The notes: a model not told the origin generated them from the sequence alone. A stretch of DNA of 64,000 nucleotides from Cryptomeria japonica (GCF_030272615.1 NC_081410.1:138920849-138984848); one strand, 5' to 3'. Positions 33,803 through 46,376 are shown, numbered from the stretch's first letter. A program made the numbers and translations.

Positions 33803-35351
33803 TTAGTTTACCTCCTGAATGGGTAACACCCCTAATTCACCTCTTAAGTACATAAATGTAGTCTTTGGGAGAGGCTTGGTGAATATGTCTGCTAACTGCT
33901 CCTTACTGGAAACATGTTCCAGTGCAATCTCTTTGTTCTGAACCTTTTCCCTTAAGAAATGATACTTAAGCTCAAAGTGCTTGGTTCTAGAATGTAAAAC
34001 CAGATTCTTGGAGATATTAATTGCACTAGTATTGTCACAAAATATACTTACCGGTTCAGATACAGGAACTTTGAAGCCATTCAATACATGCTTCATCCAA
34101 ATTGTCTGAGTGCAGTTCATGAAAGCTGCAACATACTCTACTTCTGCTGTAGACTGAGAGATACAACTTTGCTTCTTACTCATCCATGAGACCAGTCTAC
34201 CACCAAGAAAGAATGCACCACTAGTTGTGCTTTTCTGGTCATCTATATTTCCTGCCCAATCAGCATCTGTGTATACTTTCAGGTTGAAATCCTTTCTATA
34301 AGGATACCACAATCCATAGTCAATAGTCCCCTTCAGATACCTAAGAATCCGCTTGACTACAACCAAGTGAGATTCTCTTGGGCTTTTCTAGAATCTTGCA
34401 ATAATGCCAACTGCATGTGCAATATCCGGTCTGCTATGCACTACATAATGCAACTTACCAATCATTGATCGGTATTCCTTCTCATCAACCAATTCCGAGT
34501 CATCTTCTTTAGATAGTTTACAATCGGTCACCATCGGAGTACCAACCGGTTTGCTATCTTCCATGCCAAAGGTCTTCAACACCTCTTTGACATACTTGGA
34601 CTGAGTGATAAAGATTCCACCCTTCATCTGCTGGATCTGTAGTCCAATGAAGAATTTAATCTCCCCTATGAGTGACATTTTAAAGTCTTTCTTCATCTCA
34701 TCTGCAAACTCATGACTCATCTCTTCTCCACCAAAGATAATGTCATCAAAAAATACCTCACAGATCAGGATCTGATCTCCTTCAGACTTCAAGTAGATAT
34801 TACTATCTTCACTTGTTCTCTCAAATCCAATCTTCACAAGATAGGAATGCAGACGTTCATACCATGCTCTAGGTGCCTGCTTTAGTCCATATAAGGCTTT
34901 ATGTAACCTACATACCATGTCACTGTCTTCAGATAGGGCAAACCCATTTGGTTGCTCAATATACACCTCCTCTTCAAGTACACCATTTAGGAATGCAGAT
35001 TTTACATCCATTTGGTATACTTTTAAACCTTTAAAAGCTGCATATGCAAGAAACATACAGACTCCTTCCAATCTGGCTATAGGAGCAAAGGTTTTGTCCA
35101 TAGTCTTCTCCTTCTTCTTGAGCATATCCTTTGCACACTAATCTGGCTTTGTTCCTAATCACTATGCCATCCTCATTTAGGTTATTTCTGAAAACCCATT
35201 TAGTACCAATGACATTTTTGTGCTCCGGTTTGGGTACCAGAGACCATGTACCATTTTTCTCTATCTGGTCAAGTTCCTCTTCCATTGCCTTGATCCAGTT
35301 TTCATCCTTATGTGCCTCTTTGAATGATTTAGGCTCAAATTCAGAGATCAT
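33803..35351 (-). pseudogene. Y reverse transcriptase and RNase H
   Basis: Two long frames, 34388-35125 and 33803-34366, are separated by one TAG that falls where Gln or Met is usual (ARF-stop-KSP). Blocks: [35 protein letters not shown], catalytic FFDD (YVDD in most copia), SRPDIAHAVG, then RNase H TDADWAGNIDDQKSTTSG, SQSTAEVEYVA, KNLVLHSRTKHFELKYH and ADIFTKPLP. The N-terminal linker (35031-35351) is one frame off. The RT core is nearly complete. Confidence 0.92.
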
Positions 35352-35411
35352 ACAAGAGTTTTCTTTGACCTTTCTTCTTGTAAGGATTCCTGCATCCTTA
35401 TCTCCTATGAT

Positions 35412-35977
35412 CTACTTAGGATCATGATTCAGCTTGACATACTGAGGAATAGTCTTGATAGATTCCTCTTGCTTTTCTTCTTCATCCTCATCTCCATCAG
35501 TATCAGCATCTACATTTGCCGATGTAGGAACATTGTTACTGGTACTTGGTTGGCTGTCAACCGGTTCCCAGAAGGTTGCAATCGGTTTGTTTACTGCTTG
35601 CTCACTGTTGGTTTCCTTAGTTTTCTTAGAGGTTTCATCAACTCTTACATTGATGCTTTCCATAATTCTCTGAGTCCTATTGTTGAAACACTTGAAAGCT
35701 TTGCTCTTGGTGGAATATCCTAGGAATATTCCCTCATCACATTTCGCATCAAATTTTCTCTGGTGTTCACTCCACTTGATGTAATATTTTCTACCAACAC
35801 TTTAAAGTAGCTGACCACAGGTGTCTTACCAGTCCAATACTCATAAGGAGTTTTATCCTTACCTTTCTTGATGAGTACCCAGTTCATTATGTAGACTGCA
35901 GTGCTCACCACTTCTCTCCAAAAGGTGTGAGCTACCTTTCCTTGAATCAACATGGTTCTAGCTGCTTCAACCATAGT
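35412..35977 (-). pseudogene. Y integrase C-terminus and linker to RT
   Basis: It begins right after the stop at the end of the 528-codon frame and reads MVEAARTMLIQGKVAHTFWR (35720-35974), the standard post-catalytic integrase segment, then an acidic variable linker (35412-35663). A frameshift near 35790 breaks it. Confidence 0.8.
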
Positions 35978-37564
35978 CTAGTTATTCCTCTCTACTAGGC
36001 CATTCTGCTGTGGAGTCCAGGGGGCAGATAATTGCCTCTTGATGCCATGTTCTTCACAGTACTTGTTGAATTCACTAGAAGTGAATTCCCCTCCTTGATC
36101 AGTTCTCAGGCACTTGATCCTTTTATCGCTTTCCTTCTCCACTAATGCTCTGAAAGATTTGAACTTTACAAAGGCATTGGACTTGTCTTTCAAGAATGTG
36201 ACCCACATCATTCTTGAGCAGTCATCAGTGAGAATCATGAAGTACCTATCACCTTGCACACTTCTAGTTTTCATAGGACCACACAAATCAGTATGCACAA
36301 GATCAAGCAAGTTGTCAGCAGTGAAAGATTTACCTTTAAAGGTTGAGGAAGACATTTTCCCCAATTGGCACTCTCTACACAAGGTATTATCCAGTTTGCG
36401 TACCATCGACAACCCTCTAACTGCCTTGATCTTACTAGCCTTCATAATGTTATCAAAGTTTACATGGTAGAGTCTCCTATGCCATATCCAGCTATCATCA
36501 AATTTAGCCATAAGACATATACTTATATTTGCATTCAGCTGAAATAGGCTACCTTTGGTCTGCATGCCGGTGGCCACCAATTCACCATTCTTTCCTTTGA
36601 TTCTGCAAACTCCATTCTTGAATTCTAGAGTGAGGCCACTATCATTTAGCTGGGCAACACTTAGAAGGTTGTGTCTAAGACCATCAACCCAATATACATT
36701 GTCAGCACTACTCTTCCCATTTAGAGAGATGGACCCTCTGCCTTTGACCATGCATGGTGCATCATTTCCAAAGTGAACCACACCACCATCATACTCCTCC
36801 AATGATAGAAACTTGCTCTGGTCACCAGTCATATGGTGAGAACAACCACTGTCAATGATCCACTCATTGGAATTATCAAACCGAGAGACAAGAGCCTTCT
36901 TGTTTAACACATCTTCCTTGACAACAACAAACACAATGTCTTCATTTTCTTCATTTTCTTCATCCTCTGATTCTTCATTTTTGACACCTTCATCAACTGC
37001 CACAAAATAGTTTCTTTGGTTTCCTCCTTTGAATTTCTTGAACCTTTCCGGTTTATCCTTGTTGTCACCATTAGGACAGTTAACAACAATATGTCCTATC
37101 TGGTTACAAGAGAAGCATTTCAAAGGTAGCTTACCTTTGTATTTGCCGGTTCCTTTAGGAAGTTTCCTAGAAAGGAGAGCTTCAAATGCCATCAGAATCT
37201 CCTCATCATTGATTTCTATGCCCTGTCTTGGTTCACCACTAGTGCTAGCTTCTTTTCCTCTTTTGGATGGTACTGCCGAAGCTTGAAAAGTTGATTCAAT
37301 CTTTTGAACACTGTGATCGAAACTATTTAGCTCATAGGCTATCAACTTTGCAATGATGGAGTCTAGGGATACCTTAGTCTTGTCTATTGATCTTATCTCT
37401 TGAATAGCAGCAACCCTTATTGCATAGACCGACAATAGGGATCTCAAGACTTTGCTTACCATAGTGGCATCTTCTATTTTACCACCTGCACTCTTGATAT
37501 CTCCAGCAACAGTTTTGATTCTTGTTCCATACTGTTGAATGGTCTCACCTTCAACCATCCACAT
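35978..37564 (-). CDS. Y Gag-protease-integrase, 528-codon open frame
   Basis: Start is taken at the first in-frame Met, but true Gag begins upstream (37565-37912). Residues 1-140: Gag core tail. 150-163: CCHC knuckle [14 protein letters not shown]. About 195-220: acidic. 238-240: protease DSG in [14 protein letters not shown]. 362 and 367 with Cys 396 and 399: integrase HHCC zinc site. D426, D489 and E525: the catalytic DDE with copia spacing (D-35-E). All catalytic residues are present. The frame ends at a TAG (NN-stop-TMVEAARTM) where relatives continue. It is the only long open polyprotein segment here, but as part of a broken element it is not evidently functional. Confidence 0.85.
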   Translation of the reverse strand: MWMVEGETIQQYGTRIKTVAGDIKSAGGKIEDATMVSKVLRSLLSVYAIRVAAIQEIRSIDKTKVSLDSIIAKLIAYELNSFDHSVQKIESTFQASAVPSKRGKEASTSGEPRQGIEINDEEILMAFEALLSRKLPKGTGKYKGKLPLKCFSCNQIGHIVVNCPNGDNKDKPERFKKFKGGNQRNYFVAVDEGVKNEESEDEENEENEDIVFVVVKEDVLNKKALVSRFDNSNEWIIDSGCSHHMTGDQSKFLSLEEYDGGVVHFGNDAPCMVKGRGSISLNGKSSADNVYWVDGLRHNLLSVAQLNDSGLTLEFKNGVCRIKGKNGELVATGMQTKGSLFQLNANISICLMAKFDDSWIWHRRLYHVNFDNIMKASKIKAVRGLSMVRKLDNTLCRECQLGKMSSSTFKGKSFTADNLLDLVHTDLCGPMKTRSVQGDRYFMILTDDCSRMMWVTFLKDKSNAFVKFKSFRALVEKESDKRIKCLRTDQGGEFTSSEFNKYCEEHGIKRQLSAPWTPQQNGLVERNN

Positions 37565-37912
37565 ATCTTCAAACTTCCCTCTAAGGCTTTCTTCCTTAGC
37601 CTATTTTACATGTTCATCACCGCCATAGATATTTTCAAGAGTATCCCATACCTCTTTGGGATTTATCTTATCCTGAACATCAATAAACTTAATGTCAGAT
37701 AAACTACTAATCAGGGCTTCCATGACTTGCCCATTCTCCTGCATCTCTCTCTTTTGGTCATTGGTAAGGGTACCAGTAGGAGCAACATACGCAGTCTCAA
37801 CATAGCTCTAGTGTTGAGCACCCATGCTTCTGATGTATATCTTCATTCTGTCTTTCCATATATTGAAATTTTCTCTGTTAAACTTTGGACCTTCCCTCTT
37901 CATCATTAGACT
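37565..37912 (-). pseudogene. Y Gag N-terminus
   Basis: It reads GPKFNRENFNIWKDRMKIYI and further Gag core, with stops in the QH-stop-SYVE and K-stop-AKEES regions. It joins the open frame at 37564. Confidence 0.75.
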
Positions 37913-37963
37913 GGGATCTTTACCTCAAGTAGTTAAGCTTATAGCACAAAGGACCTGGAGGAT

Positions 37964-37975
37964 GCTCTGATACCA
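37964..37975 (-). promoter_or_regulatory. primer-binding site of Y
   Basis: Exact TGGTATCAGAGC on the minus strand, two bases inside the LTR at 37978. Confidence 0.9.
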
Positions 37976-37977
37976 AT

Positions 37978-39053
37978 TGATAACTCAATGATGAACATAT
38001 AGTACTAACCTGGTACTGAGAGGGGGGGGTTGAATTAGTACAGACAAAAATATAGTCCTAAACCGGTTTGATAGCTGACACTTCAAATGACTGGCAAACA
38101 GTGACACCAGTTTGAAACAGAGTGCAATTGGTAAAGCTAAGAATGATTGAGACAAGCATTAACCAGTTACTCACTTAGCTTTTCACTCAACTCAAGACTA
38201 CACTACCATTTAACCCTTATGCATAAATAGGTAATCTATCATCAGATCATAATAACAGCTAGTTCAACATGTTCTATTGATAGGCATAAAACACAGAACC
38301 ATCATATGCTTGACAGACAATAGAAAAGCATCACAAGATAAAAGCATCACACATGACACACATATTTTTCACATGGAAACCCAACTGGGAAAAGCCACGG
38401 TGGGGATGAATACCCACAAGCTATTTTTGAACTCTTTAGAAGTCCGCTCTGTTAGGAGCCTTGTCTGGTTAGAGACATTACAATAGGTTCTGCTAGGAAC
38501 CGATCCTGTTAGGGATCACCCGGTTAAGGGATGGCTACAATACCCAGTTAAGGGTTAAACCCTGTTAAAGGTTACCTTGTTAGAGGATTTCAAGAACTCA
38601 ATAGCTAAAGGATTTCGAACTCAATAGCTTTGAATTACCCTGTTAAAGGATTTACAACAAGCCGGTTAAGACTACCTTGTTAAGGGATTTTCCAACTATT
38701 GAGGTGGTTAGAGATCAACATGTATTACAATGATCTGGTAACAACACTCAATGCCAATGCAAATTTGCTTAAGCTCCTTTTCACGTTCTACATTTACACT
38801 CTGCAGGTATCACTTCTCTCCTTTTCATCTGGCAAGAATCATGTATCCCTTCTCTTGGATACACACACACACAACTTTTGCCAACAACCTCAGAAAAAGA
38901 CACAACATCGACCTTATAGGAAAATAGATAGGTTGATAGCATAAACCCTAAACCCTAAACCTGTTAGGTTAAGGAATTCAAGTGGTTCAATCCTGACCGT
39001 TGAGAACACTCCATTAATTATAATAGTCTTGATCCAATCTCAAGACATTCTCC
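37978..39053 (-). repeat. 5' LTR of Y, low-coordinate part
   Basis: Matches 32028 onward. It is interrupted at 39053 by a solo LTR and continues at 40122. The telomere-type block is at 38944-38961. Confidence 0.9.
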
Positions 39054-40116
39054 TGTTAGGTCCCGGAGACAACTGAGATAGGGGGGGGGTGAATCAGTTG
39101 TCAACTAATTTCAAACCAAAAACAACTTATCTAACTTAATGCTTAATATCGGTAAACTAGTTAAGTATGCCGGTAGACAGTGTTAATAGTTAATAGCTAT
39201 ACCGGTAAAGGTTAATGCATGAAACATAAACACAAATTCATCCACAACACATAACACCAATATTTGTACATGGAAACCCTATAAGGGGAAAAACCACGGT
39301 AGGAAACATTACCCACAAATAGATGATACTACTACAGATAGTAAGTGTTCATAAATGGGGTTTGCACATGCAGAAAGGCCAACAGCCTAGAGCTCACTGC
39401 TCAATCACAAAATGGGAGTCACATTGACTATAGTTGGATGGTTAAATCCAATAAGAATGTAGTGCACAAAATAGCATCTTCATATGTTGGATTCAGTACC
39501 AGTGTAATGCTGATATGCTTTCACAAAAACCTAGCTTCACCTTCAAATGATGTTTTTGTGTATAGCTTTGCTTAATCTTGCATATACCTTCACACAATTC
39601 TTTTGTGCATTCCACATTTGATCTTACAAATAAGATCTTACCTTTATACCATAACCTAAGACCAATTTTAGTAGGTCGGCTCTACAAGATATTACAATAA
39701 AACATTTTACAAACAATATAATATTCGATGCAATAACCGATTAAACATGTCAGCTTAATGCATTTACAATAATAATTAATCATTTCCATAGCGTGCCATG
39801 CTGATCTGGAAAAGATAAACCTGCCGGTGTAACCCTAGGTAACCCTGGACCTATTTGTCGGTAAAAGCAAATATGCAAATATGAATATACCAATGATTAA
39901 TTCATTAAGATAAGATGTCCACATGATGTCTTCGATATTACCAAGTGTCTTCCATATCATTTCAAGTATCGGTGATCATTATATCCTATTGGTGAACCAT
40001 ATACCAGTAACTGTGCAGTAGTTACTTGCTTGCCGGTGAATGCTGCTGGATCTCCAAAGTGCTAGTGTTTTAGTAGGTGTTGACATCAATGACAAAACCA
40101 TACCAAAATACCAACA
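39054..40116 (-). mobile_element. solo LTR of the W family inside the Y LTR
   Basis: 1063 bp, TGTTAGGTCCCGGAG...ACCAACA, with perfect TCTCC duplications (39049-39053 and 40117-40121). It matches the W LTRs at 48999 and 62137. No internal sequence remains. It is the innermost level of the O-X-Y nest. Confidence 0.9.
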
Positions 40117-40121
40117 TCTCC

Positions 40122-40614
40122 ATCATCCATTTTCATTGATTTCATGGCGGCTGATAACCCATCACACGTTATCACCATTTTAAAGACTTCGCACATTCTC
40201 GAGGTAGATAGGAACAATCTCCTTCATGCAAGATCCTTCACGCGCACAAGGCTGACATGGCAACATGATCTGTTCTTCATTACAATGCTAACTCATCACA
40301 TAATGTCACTAGTTGAGCCACACAGGCTTGAAGCACTTCAACTGAAAACCCTAAAGTTGAGACTACCAACTGGTAGTCATACAATGCTTCCATGTGCCGG
40401 TTCCCATAACCATATGCCGGTTCACCTTGAACAAGCACACCGCTTCACTTTGGCACAAATGCCGGTTCACAGTGTTATACTGAGTCTCTCATATGCCAGT
40501 TCACAGTGTTATACCGGTTCTCTCATATGCCAGTTCTCACCTCTTCAGCATATTGACATCAATGACAACATACAATGTCATTATGTCCTCATATCGGTTC
40601 ACATAATTCCAACA
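40122..40614 (-). repeat. 5' LTR of Y, high-coordinate part
   Basis: It continues 37978-39053. It carries a 34-bp tandem duplication (40461-40494 and 40495-40528) absent from the 3' LTR and the family solo LTR. Confidence 0.88.
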
Positions 40615-40619
40615 CAAGC

Positions 40620-41408
40620 TTGTTAGAGATTACCCGGTTAGTAGATTTCAATTCTGCTGTAATTGTTAGAAAACAACAGGATTTTCTTGATTTGTTTGAA
40701 TAGCACTACATTTGCTTAATCAAATCCATTTAAGCTTCTATCTGCCTTTATTCAAACTGCAGACTCATTCTCTAGTTCGGCAACCATACACTCAACTGAT
40801 TTCTACCAACTCTTACCTACTCTTAACAAAACAACTTCATCGACCTTAAATACAAATCAATTAGGTCGATAACACAACAAAAAATCTAATCCTCTCATCG
40901 AGATTACAAACAAGTTGGTACAAGCATGACCATTGGATTTCATAGCAATCTCTACACATCAATCAAGAAAATATCAACCGGTCCTTGATTATAGATTCTT
41001 TGAGCTCAGTAACTCATCACGCATTTTGCATTAGATGCAATACACTTTGCTCATTCCCTAGACAAACAATCGCACCAAAATTTTTTGAACTTGTTTTCAT
41101 ACAATGACCTTACGTGTCACCATCATTACCACTCAACATCAAATCATAAACCAACGTAACCAATTCAACAACCTTAATCGGTTAGGGTTTAACAAAAACA
41201 ACTGCTAGGGTTTACCGGTTACATAGCATAGAAAGGGTTTAACCTTTTACTCTGATTACTAGTTCAACTCACAAACTTACATACCAGTTATAAGACAATA
41301 TAAACAATAACAACAATATCATAAATATTATTAATATCATTACTGGTTCAATTGACATCAATGACAATATAATATATCATTAATGCAATCTTCATGCAAA
41401 TGCCAATA
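40620..41408 (-). repeat. X outer LTR, high-coordinate part
   Basis: It continues 31396-32027 after the Y insertion. It ends CCAATA where the sister LTR has CCAACA (26922-26927), a C-to-T change at the terminus. Confidence 0.85.
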
Positions 41409-42820
41409 GTAAGAATGCTAGAGAGGAGTAATAAAGCACTAGCAAACTGTCGGCCATGGAGAAAAATAAGAAAGCCTAATGATAAGAAAGAAGAAGATAC
41501 TAGAAGTAGAACAACCTATATAATTTTGAAGATGATGCCACAGATGAAGAAAGTGTCTTAGAAAATGACTGTTGTGAGGATGAAAGAGAAGCTAATCTCT
41601 TTATGGCACTAGATGAACCAATTGATGAAGTTAATGAAGATGAAGGCATTGAAGCCAAAGTGGACTTAGAAGGTGAACTCATAAGTGCCCTTGAGGAATT
41701 GAATAAAACAAGAAGAGAACTCAAGAAGGTTAAGTGTGCTGCTCCTGAAGAACAAGACCATTTGAAGCAATCCTTGGATGAGTCCAAGGAAAAATTTTTT
41801 GATTTGAAACTCCAGTTGGAAGAGGCTAAGAGGATATGTGAAGTTACATCCTCCGATTTGATAAAGAAAGAGAAGGAGCATTAGAATTTGGAAGAATAAA
41901 TTGTAAGGCTCAGAAAAGAGCTTGAAAAGAGAAAGAATGATTTGAGGATGAGAAGAAAATACGAGAGCAACATTGAAGCCTTGGACAAGATGATGAGTAA
42001 TCAGAAGCACTCAAAAGATATTAGAGGTATATGATTTAAAGAAGGACAGTGTTCAAATAGAAAAGATACATTAGGGAAGGAAATATAGTTTACTTCTTCA
42101 AGTGAAAGTAAAGAGAAAAAAATTTACAGTCAACAAAGCAAGTGAGAAGAAGACCTATGCTGAAGCTACAAGAAATCAGTGTGTCAATTGGAATGCTCAA
42201 ATCTTGAATTAGAAGGCTCACACATCTTACTAGAATGAAAATCACAAAGACAAGTTCAAGATTGATGATGGAGGGTTCACTAAAGTCAATAGCATTAGAA
42301 GAAGACATCCAGTGAGACAAAGGTTTTCTAGTCCAAAGCAATAAGATTGGTATGTACCCAAATTCCATGATTACTATTACCAGTGTAATAAGTTTGGTCA
42401 TAGAATTGCTGATTGTAGTCTGATGCGTAAGCCCCCTACTAGTTTTGAAAGTAGAAATTTTTTTGCTGCACTCTGGGAGATAAATTTTAATTGTTATTGA
42501 TGCAATGAGTTTATTCATAGGATTTATGATTGTAGGAGAAGTCAACCAGTATCCTACAATAGTTTTTCAAGTTCATCTTCCAATGTCAATGTGAATTGAT
42601 ATCCTTGTAAAAATGTTGGCCACATTGTAAAGCATTGCAAACTCAGGACTACTAAGCAAAAGAAGTCAGTACTAGATCAGAAACTTGAATCAAAACCATA
42701 GTAGAAAATTGTAGCAGACAAGATGAAGGAAGCCAACCTAGTTTGGGTTGAGAAGAATAAGAATAAAGTTGAATCTAGTCTCATTGTATAGACTGCCCTG
42801 CATGCATAAAGAAAAAATAT
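41409..42820 (+). pseudogene. O Gag, C-terminal part: coiled coil and zinc knuckles
   Basis: The frame at 41603-41884 is a Leu/Glu/Lys heptad region (GELISALEELNKTRRELKKV). It is followed by remnants of three knuckles: QCNKFGHRIADC (about 42377), CY-stop-CNEFIHRIYDC (about 42495) and PCKNVGHIVKHC (about 42603), each missing or stopping a Cys. Together with the knuckle at 24720 this suggests a multi-knuckle Gag. The first ~90 bases duplicate 24768-24861. Confidence 0.65.
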
Positions 42821-43979
42821 ATGTGTTGTAGTTAGTGGATGTTCCAATCACATGACCAGAGACAAAAAGAAGTTCATCAAGTTTGAAGATTGGAATGGAT
42901 GTTTAGTGAGGTTTGGAGACAACTCTTCCATTAAGATAAAAGGAAAAGGAACCCTAAACATAGATGGAAAATTAAAAGCACACGATGTATACTATGTAGA
43001 AGGACTAAAGCATAATTTTCTAAGTGTGAGTCAAATGTGTGATAAAGGTTACAAATTCACTTTTGACTCTACCAGTTGTTAGATAAGGAAGGAGAGTACC
43101 AGAAAGATTGTTGCAGAAGGAAAAATGACAGATGTAAATGTGTACAATTTGAAGGAATGTTTTGTCCCAATACATGATGGGACAAGTAGATGAGAGCGGG
43201 CTATGGCACAAAAGATTAGATCATATAAATTTTGATAATCTGGTCAAAGTAAGCAAGAAAGGTTATGTGAGACATATACCACCAATTATCAAACCGGTAA
43301 ACACCTTTTGTGATCAATGTCTAAGAGGTAATCTAAGACTAAGGTAACCTTCAAGACCAAAGAACTTAATACCTCAAGGACCTTAGAACTTGTACATACA
43401 GATCTGTGAGTTCCAATTAGGACAAGAGCTTTAGCTGGTGAAAGATATTTCATGTTGTTCATTGATGATTTTTCAAGAATGACATAGGTCACTTTCCTAC
43501 ATGAAAAATCACAAGCATATGAGAGGTTCAAAATATTCTGGAAGATGGTTGAGAGGGAAAGTGGATGCAAGGTGAAGTGTTTGAGATTTGATTGGGGTGG
43601 TGAGTTTACATCAAATGAGTTTTTAGACTACTGTGAGAGACATGGAATCAGAAGACAATATTCAACCCCAAGAACACCACAACAAAATGGTGTTGTAGAA
43701 AGGAAAAACTAGATTGTCAAGGAGATGGCAAGAACTATGTTGAATGAAGCAAACATACCGGATATGTACTGGAAGGAAATAGTGTATATTGCTGTATATA
43801 CTTTGAACCAGGTTCAACTGAGAACAAATAGCAGAAGGACACCTTATGAATTATGGTATGACCGGAAGCCACCAGTTAAATATTTCAAAGTTTTTGGAAG
43901 TAAATTCTTCATAAGGAGAGATGAAGATAGTTTAGGTGGTTTTGATTCTATGAGTGATGAAGGTATTTTCTTGGGTTAG
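42821..43979 (+). pseudogene. O protease and integrase
   Basis: The protease reads VVVSGCSNHMTRDKKKF (about 42820-42870): the catalytic Asp of DSGC is Val. Pre-integrase zinc domain LWHKRLDHINFDNL lies in 43162-43347. The core LVHTDL and DWGGEFTSNEF (about 43594) leads to RTPQQNGVVERKN, with TAG at 43712 where Gln fits, then MARTMLNEANIPDMYW (43725-43979). Several stops lie at Trp/Gln sites (SRMT-stop-VTF). Confidence 0.85.
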
Positions 43980-45829
43980 TCCACTCACAAGAAGGCCTAT
44001 AAATGCTACAATAAAAGACTGAGAAGAGTCATTGAGAGTGTGCATGCTAGAGCTGATGAAGATTTGCATAAAGGAAGGCAAGGAAAAGTAAACCGGTATG
44101 ATGATTCATGTGATGAAAATAAAGTTCAGTTATAAAGTGAACCGAAAGAAGCACCCAACAAGACCCCTAATAGATATGTGCAAAAAAATCACCCGAAAGA
44201 GTAGATTATAGGTAATAAAAATGATGGTGTGCAGACAAGAAGAAGACTTATCTAGAACAATGAACAAGTGAATTTATGCCTCATGACTGAAATGGAACCC
44301 AAAACATTCAATGAGGCCAACAAAAGTGAGAAATGGATGGATGCTATGGAAGAAGAGCTACAACAGATTGAAAAAAACAAGGCTTGGAAATTATTTCCTA
44401 GACCAATAGATAAAAATGTCATAGGTACTAAATGGGTCTACCAGAACAAGATGAATGAAGAAGGTAATATTGTTAAGCATAAATAAAGGTTAGTGTGCAA
44501 AGGTTATTCTTAAGTAGAAGGAATAAATTTTGAAGAAAAATTTGCACCGGTTGCTAGACTTGAGGCTACTAGAATGTTCTTAGCATTTTCTGCCTTCAAA
44601 TGATACAAGGTATATCAAATGGATGTTAAATATGCCTTCTTGAATGTCAATTTGGAAGAAGAAGTCTGCATAGAACAACCAGAAGGTTTTCTACTACATG
44701 ATGATGAGTGTGCTGGTTGAAGAAAGCATTGAATGGTTTGAAGCAGGCTCCAAGAGTATGGTATTCAAGGTTAGATAAGTATCCAAAGGAGAAAAGTTTC
44801 AGAAAGGGAAGTGCAGATAGTAATCTATACATCAAAGTAGATGGAAACCATGTGATCATTATGGTTGTGTATGTGGATGGCATAATTTTTGGAGGCAACA
44901 AGGATACCTTGTGTAAAGAGTTTTCTAATTAGATGCAGTTAGAGTTCGAGATGTCAATGCTTGGAGAGCTGTCATACTTTCTTGGTTTGCATATTTCACA
45001 ACAAGATAAAGGAATATTTATCTCTAAAAATAAGTATATGCCATATATATGCTGAAGAAGTTTCAGATAGAGGACAACCAATGAGTTAGTACCCCCATAG
45101 TGACTAGATGCAAGTTGAGCAAGGTTGATGAGTCACTAGAAGTGGATCAAACCTTGTATAGATCCATGATTGGTAGTCTGTTATATATTATTGCTTCAAG
45201 ACTAGATATAGTGCAGACAGTATGTATGGTGGAAAGATTCCAAGCTACACCCAAATAGTCACATGTGAATGAAGTCAGAAGGATCTTCAGATATCTACAA
45301 GGTACAATTAATTATGGCCTATGGTATCCAAAGAAAGGAGAGTTCACCTTATAGGCTTACACTGATGCTGATTGGGTAGGCTACATTGATGAGTGGTAAA
45401 TCACAAGTGGTGGATCATTCTTTTTTAGGTGATTGGTTAGTCTCATGGCACAACAAGAAGCAAGATTCAATCTCCCTATCTATTGCTGAAGTGGAGTATA
45501 TTACTACTGCTACATATTGTTCTCAGTTGTTATGGATGAAGCAGACCCTCAAGGACATTCATACAAAAATATCTGACCCTATTTCAATCTGATGTGATAA
45601 CTTAAGTGCAATCAACATTTCAAAGAATCCAGTTATGCACTCAAGGACAAAGCACATTGCTATTAAATACCATTTTCTCAGGGAGAAGGTTGCAGAGCAG
45701 GAGGTAAAGGTAGAATATGTTCCTACAAGTGAACAAGTGGCTAATATCTTTATAAAACCTCTACCGACAAATACATTTGAGTATCTATGCCACAAGTTAG
45801 GAGTTGTCCCACCAACTTCATGCACTTAA
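43980..45829 (+). pseudogene. O reverse transcriptase and RNase H
   Basis: Linker frame WMDAMEEELQQIEKNKAW (44268-44486), RT blocks LNGLKQAPRVWYSRLDKY (44708-44932) and VYVDGIIFGG at 44867-44896. The second catalytic Asp of YVDD is Gly (GGC at 44879-44881), so RT is inactive even if frames were intact. RNase H: SIAEVEYITTATYCSQLLW (45386-45592) and the HSRTKHIAIKYHFLREK tail (45635-45829) ending YLCHKLGVVPPTSCT. Confidence 0.88.
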
Positions 45830-46376
45830 ATGTGTATGGAGATCTATAGTTCAGGGGGAGTTCATAGTCATACCTTTTATCTCTTGGACCATAAGTTGTA
45901 CTCAGGGGGAGAGTATGCATCACCAACTTGTTTATGATTTTCATAGTTGTGTTAGTTGTCTCTTCAATTCACAGGCTGACATAATTTTGGTACCAAAGGG
46001 GGCAATCAGGTTTTATGCTGCAATACAGATAGGTTTAAGACATTGGGAAGTTGTCTATTCAATATGTCTATCTACCAAATTCACAATTTTCTTAACTGGA
46101 AGAGTAACTTCACAGGGGGAGAATGTGCTCATTCGTCCTTGTTCATGATTTTTATAGTGTCTATTCAATTTGTACTTAAATGAAATCATAAATTGGGCCG
46201 CTAGGTGAAAGGGAAAGTAGTCTGGCCTATCGAGGGAAAGAGTCTAGTAGTTTGATCTATAGAATGGGGGAGACCTCAGGAACCTACCCTAGCCCTTTGT
46301 CATAGTTGTCAAAGGGGGAGATTGATTTGGTTGAGGAAATGTAGAGTATGTTGACATCAATGCCAAAGTGGGAGAT
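45830..46376 (+). promoter_or_regulatory. post-pol spacer of O with seven polypurine tracts
   Basis: Between RNase H and the 3' LTR there is no credible frame, but AGGGGGAG-type tracts recur at 45853-45860, 45904-45913, 45995-46002, 46114-46123, 46266-46273, 46311-46320 and 46364-46375. The last abuts the LTR and is the expected plus-strand primer. The others may be secondary priming sites or relics of LTR-proximal duplication. Confidence 0.7.

Larger units (their letters stand above)
32028..40614 (-). mobile_element. copia element Y, best-preserved copia coding in the window
   Basis: It is bounded by CAAGC duplications (32023-32027 and 40615-40619). LTRs: 32028-33559, and 37978-39053 plus 40122-40614 (split by a solo LTR). 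It has an exact primer-binding site, gag, protease, integrase, RT and RNase H in copia order on the minus strand. A 528-codon open frame survives. It is inserted in the outer LTR of X. Confidence 0.92.
24861..41408 (-). mobile_element. copia element X with tandem (LTR-internal-LTR-partial internal) structure
   Basis: On the minus strand: LTR (31396-32027 plus 40620-41408, split by Y), internal region with gag, protease, integrase, RT and RNase H (31395 down to 26928), a second LTR (25480-26927), then another primer-binding site and a second gag 5' portion (25479 down to 24861). An LTR used both as 3' LTR and as 5' LTR marks a tandem dimer or recombination product. No target duplication is evident: the right end meets O at 41409 and the left end is truncated in gag. 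Confidence 0.75.

Noticed and set aside
41500-41787. Ser-rich minus-strand frame of 95 codons
   Set aside because: Antisense shadow of the O Gag coiled coil (Glu/Lys codons read backwards as Ser/Phe/Leu).
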